This document shows, piece after piece, positions 33,195 to 45,700 of a stretch of 64,000 bases of DNA. The notes beneath the pieces are model-generated. The model was not told the origin of the DNA and searched no databases. It worked only from the letters and a program-made list of their open reading frames with translations. A program made the translations under genes and the position numbers. This DNA is from Triops longicaudatus. Taxonomy: Eukaryota > Arthropoda > Branchiopoda > Notostraca > Triopsidae. The first letter of the stretch is position 1. Each line of letters begins with the position of its first letter. The stretch lies in NCBI GenBank assembly GCA_022885665.1, contig JAGQDJ010000128.1, forward strand, positions 176,223 through 240,222. The letters are read 5' to 3'.

Positions 33195-34198
33195 TTTGAC
33201 CATTAAAAACATGGTTGAAAATGATTTGGCAACGCTGCGCCTACGGACAATTCAAAACGCCATTTGACCGCTCCCATCGACCAAAACATAACAGGAAAAT
33301 GATGCCGAAGCCACGCTGCCTTTTCTTATTTTCTTTAAGCTTTTGGATAAAATCATACACCTTTTTTTTTGCACAAATCAGAGCTAGGAAGCTTACAATC
33401 TCGACAGGAAGTATAACTGCAAGTTTTCACTAAAATATTTCAAGCTTATTATGTATTTTGTAAAAAGAAAAAAAGAAGTTCTTTAGTTTCCTTATGTCAA
33501 AACACACGAGCAAATCGTCCTACATCCATGTCCAAATTGTGTACCCATAATTTCATTTTGTACACTTGGGAGAGTCTCTAGATTTCATAATTGTTTGTTC
33601 TCGCCTTTCGTCTTCTTAAAGCGTATACAATACCTCGCTTAATAACCAGGACACTACTTCATCTAAAGAGTATAACTTTGGTCTGGAGTTTTGTCTGCAC
33701 GTGAAGACAAAAATAAAGAGCAGAGGAGTGCCCACATTGCCCCTCTACTTTTTCTTGTGTTTCCAAAGTTACTCTAATAATAGCACATCTCAAAAGGTTT
33801 GTGTTCAATGATTTTTTTTCATTTCAAACACATAACGCTGCTGCGATTCGTATTGAACACACATCTCCAAGTCCAAGAATAGAAAGAATAGATGAATTAG
33901 AAGAAGTAGAAATTGATTGAATCAAACATGACTAGAGAACAAAGACACATTTGGCTATAAAAGGAAAACCGATCAGCCATGCGAAGCACGTCAACCCTGC
34001 CCCAAGGCTAAAAATACCTTCCATTTTCTTGGCCAAGAAACGATAGGAAAGCTATAACCGAAAGGAGGGTGAGTTTGAAGCTAGTCTTTAAGTGGGAAAA
34101 AATCAGTCTTTCCCTTGTACCGGGCGGTGTGAGCGCGTGCCTTGGTTCATTCATGATTTTCCGGCAGGGGGGTGAGGGTGCTGAGTTCCAGGTGGCGC

Positions 34199-35612
34199 TG
34201 ACGTCAGTGATATCGATCCAACTTCCGGGGCTCGTTTTTTCTTTAGGTGCTTTGTTGAAGTTTTTCTTTTTATTTTACGCGCAAAGTGCCTCAGCAGGTA
34301 ACAGCATCCTCCCACCCTCACCCCCCTTTTTCCCTTCAGTGTAAGACATACAACGCATTACACATACGCTAAAAGGAACGGTTTATTGATCTGAATGGAA
34401 GGAGGAGACTCGAAACCACAAGGGGGCGGAGTTTTAATTCAGGTCTTTCGTTATAGTACCGGGATTTTGAAAGTTTTAAACGGGGTGGGGTGGAGGGTAC
34501 TGAACAGGTGCGAACGAGCTTGAAAAGACCACCCACTTCCGGTGATTAAAGCAGCGAGTTAAATCACCGCCGTTTTTCATTGTTGCAAAGGAAATTATGC
34601 CCGAGGGGAAGGAAGTATGAACAACGTGAAAATGAGATGACATTTTTTATAAGTTGCCGGTACTTTGAGTTGTTCACAAGTTGGAGGAAAAAATATTAAA
34701 ATAAATAAAAAATAATGAGTTGGAGAGGAATAACCTAAACGCTTTTAACTAAAACTTTTTCTATTGATTTCAAAATGGAGAGAAAATATAAGTATAAGAT
34801 AATTCTAGAGTCGTCATATTTCCAAACTATAATCGCTGCAACAATGGAATTTCTGCGTCAATTGTTCAGCATATTACTTTCTGTGAATAGAAAGAATTTG
34901 AAACAAGCGAATTTGAGATGCATGGGACAATTTAGACAACTTAGGGACAGATTAGACACCACTTATGTCATTGTTGAACAAAACAGTAAAAAAAGACAAA
35001 CTTTAAGAAAAGCTGTGAACAAGTTTTAATTAGTAACTCGCTTAATACTCCTTTTCGCGTTATTTTTTAGCACCTAGATGGCGCTATTTCTTACAACCCT
35101 GATTTTGTGCAGCCTCGTAGTGTTTATTGTCCACAAGCTATGATTTTTCACAAAATTACAATTACAGCGTTACACTTGTCTCTGCTTTGGAATTCATTGA
35201 TAGCTTAAGCTCCTGCAAGATCGATTAAGCGGTCGTGTCTGCGGAAAGCACTGTTGAATAGAAGCGTCACGGTACTGTTGTATAAAAAAGCTGTCAATCG
35301 ATACGAGTGTGTGGTACATGTGCAACATACTTCGTCTGCAAATTTAACGTCTATTGAAAAGCAAACGTGACCTTTTCCGGTCAGCTAAAAGTCAATTGCT
35401 CTGAAACAATTGCGCAAATTGGCACGACATAACAGCTCGTGACGTCACGACAACTTGTTGCTACTCCAGCACGAGCTGGGACATCAATCGGGCTTCTTTT
35501 TTCATTATTTTACCTTCTTTTTGCTTTTCACCCTTCCTTGCCCTGCGAAAACAGCCCTTTTCACCCGGATCTAGCTCTCACCCCCCAGTCTCCTTGCTCG
35601 CTGCTGACGTCA
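34199..35612. promoter_or_regulatory. CRE group 3' of EGR (three TGACGTCA sites)
   Basis: Perfect TGACGTCA palindromes at 34199-34206, 35440-35447 and 35605-35612, the last followed by CGTCA. They lie in GC-richer islands within AT-rich DNA, as enhancers often do. CREB/ATF binding is inferred. Confidence 0.5.
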
Positions 35613-37476
35613 CGTCATTGATTAGACGTTCATTCATAAAACTGTCCTATCTTCTCGCACTCTTTCAACTTTATTTTTTTGTTAGAAAATTAAAAAGAAT
35701 ATATTTTTAAAAAATTGTGGCCTTTTCATGCGTTTGATTAAAGCTAGAAAGAGGAAATGAAAGTGTTTTTTACTGTTGGGTAATTTTTGAATTAAAAGTT
35801 CTTCCATGAGAAGGAAAAAGCTCAATGAAGTCCAGAAAATACCTCTCCTGGGGGAGGAGCTATCGACTAGTACCAAGCTAGCTCCACCTCGTGGGAGCTT
35901 TTTGTTCACCCAGGAGCTTTGTTGCCCTGAAAGTTCTCTTATTAAAAGTATCTGGGTTACGGACTTGTTTTATGGTAAAACTTGATTTCCAGCAAGAAAA
36001 GAAAGAATATTTTAGAACTGAAAACTAAAAAAAAAATAAAGAACGTAAATAGAAAAGAATTACACGTTTAGAAACAAGAAAAAAATATAAAGAAAAAAAA
36101 AGAAAAAAATAGGATGAAAAATAATGAAAAATAATAAAACATAAAAACAACAAGAAATGTACAAACAATAGAAATAAGAAAAACTATCAATGAAATATGT
36201 TTTATCGAGATAAATAGCGAAATAAATGTATTATTACTAGGATTGAGAGCTTAGTTGTAACAATTAAAATTTGCTGCGATAAAGCTTCTTTTTATCTAAA
36301 TATTAGTAATAATGACATAATTTGCTTTGTAAAAGTCACGTTTAAAACAGAAATTAAGAAGCTCCGAAAATCACTATGTGTTTTATTAGAACAAAAAGCG
36401 CGCTTTTTCTGGTCTATTTCGCTAAATTTCTGAGTAAAAGCGAAACAAAAAGTTTTGCTGTAAAAATACAAATAAAATCAACTACGACACTGAGATTTTG
36501 CTTTCATGATAGCATGTGTGAATATTTAAAGTATTTTTAAAATACCAAAACTTATCCCATGTGTAACTTTGTGTGAACATGAAATTGTATTAAAAAAAAT
36601 CAGAAGTGTTTCTATGTAAGTATTTTTTTTTTCAGAAAAATACTTTGTTATTTTCCATTTGTGTTATTACTACGCTTTTTTTATATTTTTATTTGTATTT
36701 GTTTGGGTACAAAGGAATATTCCGGAATCTTCAAGTCCAAGTTTTTCTGAAACACTTAACAGTCAAAATTTCAAGCTTTCCGGAAGTAAACCAAGGCTAC
36801 ATTTAACGTGTTTTAGGCTTAGCTCTAAATTATGAACGCTTCAATAAGTCTACAAAGCAGAGATTTTTTGTTGAAAATTACCCAAAGCCTGCTATTTGGC
36901 TTTAATCAATTCTGCGGGCCATAAGAACCGCTTGAGAGCAAGCTAATCAAACATTCCACCCTCTCCCACGATCCCTAATTCTGTTTCATTCTGGAGCTTT
37001 GAAGTGGTGCAGTACCCCGTACTGTACCCATCAGTGTGCACAAGTACCGGAAAGCCGGGGCGGGTGAACACAAATTCTGGTACACTGTAGCCCCGTCGGA
37101 AGTTGGCGGGGGAAAAGGTCAAAGAACGTCCAACCGCAACATGAGGCTTATTTTTAGTCCATTTTTACACCGGTGAAAAGGAAAAGGGGGTGGAGTTAAT
37201 AAGGTCATGCCCTGCGGGGTAGTCGTCCGTTGCTTTAGCATATCCGACGAACCAAAAGCAGGCAAAGCGGGCAAAGTTTAGAGTAACACGCTGCCCAAGT
37301 TTTACTTAAAGCGCTTAGCAACGTTGAAAAGGTCGCCCGGTACTGGAAATCTGCTTGCGGCCCAAAAGAGTGGAAGGAATGGGCTAGACCTGATTTCCGT
37401 GCATGGTGTACCTAGCTTATGCAACAGCCTCGGGATTTTTGTAGTGTTCTGCACTTCTGATGAGGTTGTTAAGGCA

Positions 37477-37501
37477 TTTTTTTTTTTTTTTTTTTTTTTT
37501 T
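37477..37501. repeat. T25 homopolymer run
   Basis: An uninterrupted T run, possibly the poly-A tail of a retroposed sequence on the minus strand, though no element body was recognised. Confidence 0.7.
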
Positions 37502-37625
37502 GTGGGAAAGCTAAAACGTCGGATTTGCGGTTTCAGTATTCGCGGACTAAGCTTTCATTACTTTAGCAAGGGGAAATTCGTTTTACACAGTTCTTTGAGG
37601 GAGAAAGATATTCGTAATCGGAATA

Positions 37626-38010
37626 CAGTGGAAACTCGTTATAACGAACACTGATCGGTATATCCGAAGTTTTTTCATAGAGTAAAATTTAAAAGTGATA
37701 CCGGTTATAACAGACAATGGGTTATTTTTGTGCGACAAGGTCCAAAAAGGCCGGCCAAACGAAATACGTTTGTGTTGGCTATTACGGACAACCGGCTATA
37801 ATGGAAAAATTATCGTACCTTATAATGGAAAAATTCTCGTACCGTTATGCTGTAAACCTCGCTATAAGGTACACCGCTTATAATGAACAAGTCAGTTTAC
37901 CTGGGTGAAATTTAAAGCGTATATTCCAATACTGTCTATTACGTACAACCTTCTATAACGGACAAATTTATGTTCCCCTCTGTATACGTTATAGTGAGAT
38001 TTCACGGTAT
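37626..38010. mobile_element. Non-autonomous pogo/Tigger-like DNA element
   Basis: The left end CAGTGGAAACTCGTTATAAC and the right end (on the complement, CCGTGAAATCTCACTATAAC) form imperfect terminal inverted repeats flanked by TA on each side, as expected for Tc1/mariner/pogo insertions. The interior is filled with degenerate TATAACGGAC / TATAATGGA words. There is no transposase frame. Related fragments continue to 38.5 kb. Confidence 0.6.
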
Positions 38011-38059
38011 TGAAGGATTTATTGTATTAGATACTTTTCATTAGACTAAGTGAAGACCT

Positions 38060-38490
38060 TGCACAAAGTCTACTATAGTCAACAGTTCGTTATAAAATTA
38101 TTAATAATACAGTTTCGTTATAACGAAAACTTTTATAAAAAACCGTTGGCTGTAGTGGACTGAATTTAAAATCTCGAAGATTTAAAAGTTAAAATGCCTG
38201 ATATAACGAACTCCGGATATACTGGATGTCATTTCTGGTGTTGTGAGGTTCGTTATAACGATCATGCACCGTATTAAAATTAAGTAATACAGGATAATGC
38301 AAAAACTCAGTAAAATCTTGTTATAATGAGCTCCCTTTAACGAACTGTCGTGTTATAGTGGACAAATGTTAAGTTCACGCCTGAAGAGAATATGAATGTA
38401 AGAACTTATAACGAATTTCGGAAATAAGGAACATTTTTCTGGTACTGGGAGGTTCGTTATGGTTCGCTATAGCCGGATTTTAATCTATTA
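38060..38490. repeat. Further degenerate TATAACGAAC repeats
   Basis: At least four more inverted or direct copies of GTTATAACGAA-type words follow the element at 37626-38010, e.g. GGTTCGTTATAACGA near 38248 and GGTTCGCTATAGCCGG near 38461. This looks like nested or tandem copies of the same family. Confidence 0.5.
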
Positions 38491-38631
38491 AAAAATAGTG
38501 AAAATCGACCTTCAAGAGCACTAGAATACATACATATTTCTTTTTGGCCAAGAACCTGTTGAGTACTTGCCCGCGGGCCGGATGGGGCACGCCAGTACCC
38601 TGCGGGTTAAACAATCGTTTCGGTCCGCAAG

Positions 38632-38639
38632 TGACGTCA
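38632..38639. promoter_or_regulatory. Single CRE in GC-rich block
   Basis: TGACGTCA inside a GC-rich block (38570-38870) otherwise surrounded by AT-rich DNA, 1.7 kb beyond the EGR stop codon. Confidence 0.45.
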
Positions 38640-40345
38640 AAGATCCCTGGTGTAGTGTTAGTTTGCGTTAAAGTAGAGAAAGAGAGTTTAGGGACGGTTT
38701 AGTGCTGTTGCAGTTGAGCGTCAGCGTTTTGGACTCGGAATGGGAGGAGGACAAGCAAAGCCGGTACCGGTCAGGAGGAGGTAGTGCCAGTAATAAAAGT
38801 GTCTGAGAAGCGGGTGGCTAGAGAGGAGTTAGGGTGGATTGGTGCGAGGCGCTAGGGGGCTTGTAGAAGTGTAAGCTTAAGCCAAGTATTATTGATCTCT
38901 TCTCTTTTGCTTGCGCTTCTTCATCGCCTTCTTTTGTGTGTCTCTTGCTTCGCTTCAGCTCTCGACGAGTTACACTCAATGAAGAAAACCAGTCTCCTGG
39001 TACTCCCCCAAATCCCTTGAGGCCACCAAAGGCCCTGTTCTAGCACAGTATTCTTGCGTCTCATTAAACCGTTCCCATGTTTATGTTCTTTTATTTCGAA
39101 TTTCATTTCTTCGATTCGGGTTTATTTATTATTGCTTATCTATTGATTGATTTATCTATTGCTTACTTTGTTATTGACGGTATTTAATTACTTTAAATAT
39201 TTTTAAATTAGTTTTTATATTTTATGATTTTCTTTTTAATTTTTCGGAAAGAGTGATCAGTTATCGGCGGAGGAAATTTGGTTTGATGTACTCGTGTCAT
39301 TACGTACCGAAAACTAGAAATTGTACTAGAAAATATTTTAATTAAGTACATTACTTTTCATATAAAATTATATTAAAAAATAATATTATTTTGTAAGATT
39401 TCTCTACTAAGGAAATTAAATCACAGTAACACCTAGAAAAGAAAATAACAGCAATAAGATAAAGAGTAAACGAAATCTTCGAGTTGAAAAGAATTTTATA
39501 TTCCTAGAATCACATTTCAGTGTCAAATAACGTAGCAAAGAATCATGATTATCATCACACCGGTAATCAATCACAAATACAAAAGTGTTTTATATCGAAT
39601 TGCACAATGGTTTAGAAAAATTTAGTTTCTTTTGGTTTTTAGTCACAAACAATCCGAGAAAATTACAATAAATTAAGCGCGGGCTTGAAGTGACATTGGG
39701 ATATATCACAAGAGAGAACACAGCCGATTTCATCTTCTCCTTTCGTCTCCTCCTTTTCTTCTTAATGTTTTCTCAACTCTTCACATTCCTTTTAGCTATA
39801 GCAAAGAGATAAAAATCTTAGCAAAGACAATAAAACATGTGATGTAAGGGACAGAATTTAAGAAAAATGCAACACTCGTCCAGCAATTCCAAATTTATAT
39901 AAAAATAGTCCTATCCATATTCAAAGTATTCACACAACCGTTGCGAGCTAACCTCTTATCCAAACAATGAAAAAAATCGCACAAAATAGCAGGTCGTACA
40001 AGTTCATGGCACTGATTGGGAGTTGTCGTGGTTATACCGGGGTAAAGAGGGCGCAGCTAGCGAAATTACAAAAAGTAACAAGTAATAGACAAAGAGAATG
40101 ACGTGCTAAAAATTCGTGTCTGCGATTTTTAAAAAAATCCCCCATTTTTGGAGAGTTTCTTGGCAGTGAGATTGTTATTCCTTTTAGAAATGAGTTAGTT
40201 CTGCGGTTTGGCACCAGATGGCGTGGTCATAACTTTTTCATAATTTCCTCCTTTTCACCTCCCTTTTTCCGGTCTTTTATAGTTTACTTGATTTTTTTTT
40301 CATGTTTTGTTGTTGTTGATTTCGTTTGCTTAGTTCTAAAAGCTC

Positions 40346-43300
40346 TCACAAAGAGGCGAGGGAGCCACTTTCGGAGGGAGAGTGGCCCGCGACGGAAGTG
40401 GTGGCAGCACTAGCGTTGGCCACGTTGTTCTTGTGTTCGCGTTTCACGCGCTGTTTGAGGTGCACTTTCGCGTGACGCTTCTTCTCATCCGAGCGGGCGA
40501 ATTTACGGCCACACGCGTCACACGTAAACGGTTTCTCCCCGGTGTGCGTCCGTATGTGCGTCGTCAAATGGTCGGACCGCGAAAAGCCGCGCATACAAAT
40601 CCGGCACTGGAAGGGTTTCTGGCCCGTGTGGATCCGAATATGGCGCGTGAGTTCATCGCTCCTCGAAAATCGGCGATCGCAGCCATCTACCGGACAAGCG
40701 TACGGTCTCTCGTGTACCGGTGTTTTACTCGGCCGGACGGGGTACCGGCGCGCTTTGACCGGTACCAGCCGTAAAGGGCAGGTTGGACTCTGTTGCTGGT
40801 ACACTTGCGACAGTATCTCATGGCCTTTGCTCGTCGACGGCGAGTAATCGGCCAACCTCACCGCATTGTTGTAACTTTCCGTATTGCCGGTACTGGACCC
40901 GGAGCCGGACGGTACCGGCACTCCAAAAGGTACTGGCTCTTGTTTCGGCACTATGGTGGGCGGTAACGAACTTACGGTAGTGTCTGACCCACTAGTAGGC
41001 GTGGTCGTGTTGTAGTCGGCCAGTACTTGACCAGTACTGGGTCCAAAAGCGCCTGACCAGTACTTTGGGCTGGAAGCGTTGGCTTGGTGCATTTCTGTGG
41101 GCGACTTCAGCTGCAAAATGGCGGTACTGGCATTGTTGCTTGTACTGGGATCGAAGCTGGTTAAACCCAGCAATATTTCATTGCTGCCGTAGAGTTGGTT
41201 TTGTTGCGTGGCAGTACTGGCTGAGATATTACTACCGGTACTGGCTGCTATATTACTTCCGGTACTGGCATCTTCGTGATTAAGAGTACCGGTAGAGGTA
41301 GAAGTGGACTGTGTGCCCAAAAAGGAGAAGAAGGCGGGGCTAAACAAGGCCGAGGACTTGGAGTCGCCACTGGCCGCTGCGGCGGCAGTGTTCAGCAGCC
41401 AGTTAATGGATGCCAGGCCAGTAGTGGGCGACACGACATCGGGCGTTAGGCCGGTACTGGAAGTGGGAGTAGAGGGCGTGGTCGTGAGAGGTGGTAAGAC
41501 GAATGTAGGTGGCACTGGGGGGCCTAAGGGTAGTTGTTGCTGTTGGGGTGACGTTTGGTGATGGTTGGTGACGGAATTGACGCTAGAGGGAGGCAGTACC
41601 GAGCCAGTGGTACTGGCCGGGGTAGTACTGAACACCCCTCGGTAGGTCAGTCGCTGGGTGGCAGGGTGCAAGGGGGAAGCCCCCCCTCCCGAGTACATGA
41701 CCGCCACCGCGTTGTCGTCTTCGTCGCCGCCACAAGGGACGTCTTGGGGTGGACAAGCCCCGCCCTCCGAACTGCTCAGAGAGTCTTCTTCCGCCTGGGA
41801 GACGATCCGGTCGATTTCACGGAGTTCGTTCGACTCCTCAAGGCTCAGTTCGCCCTCTAGGGATCCTTTAAAAAGAAATAGACAAAAAATACGGTAATTA
41901 ATGCTATGTTGTTTTAACTTAGCGAAGTAAAGCATTAAAACCTTAATTTAATTAAATAATAACAAATAATACAACTTTTCTCGTATTTCTTTTAAAAATC
42001 TTGAACCTGAAATTAATTTGAAGTAGAAATCAAGCAAGATCTTCTTTTTCTTTAATCTGGAATTTTTGAGTAAGTAAAATTCGATTAAAAATAACACACG
42101 TAAAAATTAAATGCAAAATAAACGTATTTTAGCATTTTCTCCATTTTTTCAAACTTGTTTAAATATCCGCTTTTAACTTATTTGAATGAAGAGCAAAATT
42201 AATTTACAGTTACTCAAATTCGAGATTTTTTGGTTCAGTTTTCTCTTTCTTTTGAAGTTTCATTTTTTAAAGTTCCATCTGTAATAATTCTTTAAGTTTC
42301 TTTCAGTTTTGTACCTGAAATCGAACATCACTTTTCAATTAAAAACTTTCTATACATAATAGAGGAAGTGCATGTACGCAAAAAGTTTGTAAAAAAAACT
42401 TGTCTCAAATCCAATACGGTCCTTCAAGTCAAATTTAACCACATTTGCATTAAAACCCAACTGTATATTGATTCAAAGTAAATTAATCAAATACTTCAAA
42501 TTTTTCAATGATTTTTGTAATATTTTTTCGAAGATTCTCGTCAGTTCTATTTATTCGTCGTATTTAAATTCTGCTTGAAATTTTTTTTTTTTTACTTCTC
42601 GTAAAATCATTTTCCCATTTGACTCAAATTGAATACACATCTTGTTTTCTCGTTCGGTCCACCAGTTTAAATATTTAAATCCAACAATTTTAAGCCATAA
42701 ATTCTTTCTCTCTAAATCTCGTTTCGTTACATTCATTTCTACTACAAACTCAAATTTTTCGGATAAATTTTGTGAGACTATTTTTTCTTTCTTATTTTAT
42801 GCAAAATTGTTTATAAAGTTACTAAAATACTCCAAAGATGGCGCATGCGTCAAATCAGCGCGTCATTGCGTGTGCACGTACCGAAAAAACTGGCTAAACA
42901 AGGCTTTGGCCAAGGTCCTTTTTCTCTTTGCTCACTTCTCGCTCCTAATTTACCTTGTTTCTTGTTTTTCCTCTTCTCCTTCTTTTGCATCCCGCAGCCA
43001 CACTTCTCTCTGAGGTGCCAGCCAATGGCCAGCTGTACATATGACGTCAGGCAGTCTGGATTTAGAAGCTGAGCATCATTCCTTTCTCTCCTCTTTTCCA
43101 CCTTTTTTTTCACACGTCCTTCGGTCCTATCCTACCTTTATCGCCATACTTGACCACTTTTACAAGCAGGGCCACCACTTCTTTTTAATGCATGTGAAAT
43201 ACGTGTTATCTGTTTGGAACTCTCGACGTCATCCGTCTGACGTCAGATTCACACCAGACTGGTTTAGCGTCCTTCTAGCTTCAACACATACATATACACA

Positions 43301-44854
43301 CATATACAATCGCACAACACGCCAAGCTATACTTGTATGGGTCGATTTTGGGGCTATTCCCAAAATTTCGCTCCCTGGCACTCGGCCAGTACCTTCTGTT
43401 ATGCTCCATTGTTCCTCGCAAGAAAATGAGAACGCTTGTCCCTTAACAACATATATCCAGTGACGTCGCTGTCTTTTGCGTTTCCCCATTTTTCAAATAT
43501 TTTAGATTTTCTTCCAAACTAAACAAAGTACTGGCAAAATACCGGTGTAATATCAACGTCAACATTAATTGGCACATTTAAATGTGTTTTAGTATTTCTG
43601 CCTATTTTATAGAATTGTTTCCTATTTTTGTAGGAATGTTTCTTAATTTTTATGCTTTTTCGCTTTTATGCGAGTTCTTCATAGCTTCCATGAGGATTAG
43701 CAAAGTACTGGCATATTGTCCATATTAGAAAGTAATTTTACACACTGCTGTTATTTTACCCTGTTTTATCGAATTTCTTCACCTATTTCCGGATTTTTTT
43801 TCCAATTTTTAAAACTTTTTCGCAGTTTTTAGATTTTTTCTTAAATTTCGGAAGGATTGGTAAAGTACCGGCACGTCTTCAGTACTACTCGTACCATTAC
43901 TATCTTCTTCTTACTTTCTCTTCTACAGATGTTTTTATTTTTCGAATTTTCCCAATTTTTTCCAATTTTTTTCGCTTTTTTCGTGATTTACTAAGGATTT
44001 TTCCCATTTTTTCTTAAATTCTAGAAGGATTGGCAAAGTACCGACACACTTGCATTACTAACTAGTATACTTAGTCACTTGTCTCTTATTGCTTCTTCTA
44101 CAAATGTATTCCCTACTTTTTGCTACCCCCTCATTTACATTATTTTCGCATTCTTCGAGTCTTTCTAACATTCTACCAGTACTGCCAAGTACCGACGCAC
44201 TAAAAGTACTATCTGGAACTCTCAAACATTTTTTTCTAATTTGTTCTTAATTTTAAGAATTTTTGTCCGCTATTTCCTATTTTTCGCAATTTTTCAAAGT
44301 ATTTAAGAGGTCCAAAGGTATCGGCTAAACTGCCGAAAGTACCGGCTCGCGGTCTTACCAGTAGTTAGTCCGACTTGGCTCGTGGGGCCGAAGAAAGCCG
44401 GCGCGTCGAGGAAGCTGGAGATGGGCGTGTTTAAGCTGTCATCGACCACGTGCGTGGATAACGACTGGGAATCGACGTCCATATCCACGGCTGCCGGGGA
44501 AGTACCGGCCACCGTTGTGCTCGTGGTGCCCCCGAGTCCAACGCCCCCTTCCTCGTCGTCGTCTAAAATCGGGCCCGTACTTTTGAAAGCGTCGAACGAC
44601 AGAAAGTTAAACGGCAGGTGATGGTGGCCGATCCCGGTTTCAGCCAAAAACGAAACCGACGATAAAGTTTCCAAACCTTCCATAGTAATCATTCTGCTGG
44701 TCTTGGGGGCGTTTATGGAAGAAATCTGCGTTAAGCAAGCTTTGCTTTGACTGGTAGCTGTACTGGGAGTACTAGTCGTCGAGGTTAAAGGCTCGGACGT
44801 CGCGGTAAGCGACGACACGGCTCCCAAATCCGGATCGGGGTCAATGGTGGTATC
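40346..44854 (-). CDS. EGR: EGR-family C2H2 zinc-finger transcription factor
   Basis: EGR proteins are immediate-early transcription factors binding GCG(T/G)GGGCG. Two exons are clear: the upstream one ends at 44359 (phase 1) and the last one is 40346-41865 (506 codons plus the split one). Three C2H2 fingers lie near the C-terminus: YACPVDGCDRRFSRSDELTR, FQCRICMRGFSRSDHLTTHI and FTCDACGRKFARSDEKKRH, with the RSDELTR/RSDHLTT/RSDEKKR recognition helices of the family and the preceding RPSKTPVHERPY. The long Ser/Thr/Pro-rich region before the fingers is low complexity. The N-terminus is unresolved: an in-frame TGA (44855-44857) follows MSIVVYLPPISTSIGNNYHH, so either an intron begins at 44854 or the start is the internal MITMEGLETLSS. 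The 2.5-kb intron contains a repeat array. Confidence 0.93.
40717..41635. repeat. GTAC-centred words scattered through EGR coding exon
   Basis: About 20 copies of CCRGTAC / GTACYGG occur in the Ser/Thr-rich coding region, commonly encoding A-S-T-G or S-T-G on the minus strand. The same word is the core of the intronic array and recurs in flanking DNA at 34-38 kb. Confidence 0.6.
43042..43245. promoter_or_regulatory. Two CREs in EGR intron
   Basis: TGACGTCA at 43042-43049 and 43238-43245, with further half sites (CGACGTCA near 43224). The GC-richer intronic block also contains GATGGCGCATGCGTC (YY1/NRF1-like) near 42837. This may be an intronic enhancer or alternative promoter of EGR. Confidence 0.5.
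43500..44345. repeat. Degenerate tandem array, period about 160 bp
   Basis: Six units, each containing GATTGGCAAAGTACCGGCAC or a variant, start near 43520, 43695, 43857, 44027, 44180 and 44332. The rest of each unit is T-rich and diverged. The last unit runs into the 3' end of the upstream coding exon. Confidence 0.65.
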
Positions 44855-45039
44855 TCACACGTGGTGATAGTTATTGCCAATACTCGTAGAAATAGGCGGT
44901 AAATACACCACAATACTCATCGGATACTAAAACTCCAACTTTAGAGAGTTTAGCAGTTCACATTCCCAAAGTAGTTAACTTTGTTTCAACTTGATCAGCA
45001 ATTTTTGGAAAAGTCACGGAAGTTCTGCAGTAATCACGA

Positions 45040-45700
45040 CTACTGGCCGGGTATCTCTGCACTGATAGACTCAAACGGGTATTTTCGGTAATGTTTGTAA
45101 GTGTGTGTAACTGGGCAGGAATCTCGTGCTAGACTGAGCTCATCGGGACGGCCACTCACGAGTTTTGTGCTCGGGACCATGAATGAACCTCCTTCGCCCC
45201 TCCCTCCCTGGGAGCTAGTACCACCCACCGGGTGGTGGGTGGGGAGGAAGGGGAATGGAGTGCAAGCGCTGTCCTCGGAATCGATAGCGTCGCTGCGCGG
45301 GCATAGCATGGGGCAGTATAGGGCAAAGTAACGGCGTGACGTCATTATCCGGTTGAGCTTCCATTCAGAAAACGGGTTTCCAAGGAAACGTAGTAACCAT
45401 GACGTCACTTTCGGCGTTTCTATACCATCATCACTAGCAGCGCCGTAATTGCCCCAAGCCGGGCTTCGCTTGGTTCGTGAACGATTCACGCGAAAGCATT
45501 TTTAATCACATTTCCTCAATTAATTCAGGACAGTAACTTTTTAAAGGGATTTAGCGGGAAATTTCACCCAGATTTTGTTTAGCAGAATTTTAACAATTGG
45601 AGGAATTGTGATAACCTTGTTAAAGCTTACAATGTAAGCAAGCTAGTGGAAGTGCTAACAGGTCCGTGACGTCATGAGAGATTTGGAGGATTACGGTTGA
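45040..45700. promoter_or_regulatory. Probable EGR promoter with three CREs
   Basis: TGACGTCA at 45337-45344, 45400-45407 and 45667-45674 lie 0.5-0.8 kb upstream of the first recognisable EGR exon, in GC-rich DNA. Vertebrate Egr1 is likewise induced through CRE and SRE sites. A 149-codon minus frame covers 45040-45489; it may be 5' UTR or an upstream exon, but it shows no family similarity. Confidence 0.55.

Larger units (their letters stand above)
32877..40345. other. 7.5-kb gene-poor region downstream of EGR
   Basis: No conserved gene was found. Contents in order: a small minus frame at 33021-33194; GC-richer CRE-bearing blocks at 34.1-34.6 and 35.4-35.6 kb; AT-rich filler at 36.0-36.8 kb; blocks rich in AGTACCGG-type words at 37.0-37.4 kb; a T25 run at 37477-37501; inverted-repeat elements at 37.6-38.5 kb; a GC-rich CRE block at 38.57-38.9 kb; AT-rich sequence and the likely EGR 3' UTR at 39-40.3 kb. 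A plus-strand 84-codon frame at 34775-35029 has no recognised family. Confidence 0.6.

Noticed and set aside
40382..41897. Several plus-strand ORFs of 65-130 codons
   Set aside because: Shadows of the EGR zinc-finger exon on the opposite strand.
45040..45489. 149-codon minus ORF as the true EGR N-terminus
   Set aside because: No similarity to EGR N-termini, and it contains two perfect CREs, which fits promoter DNA better. Kept as a note only.
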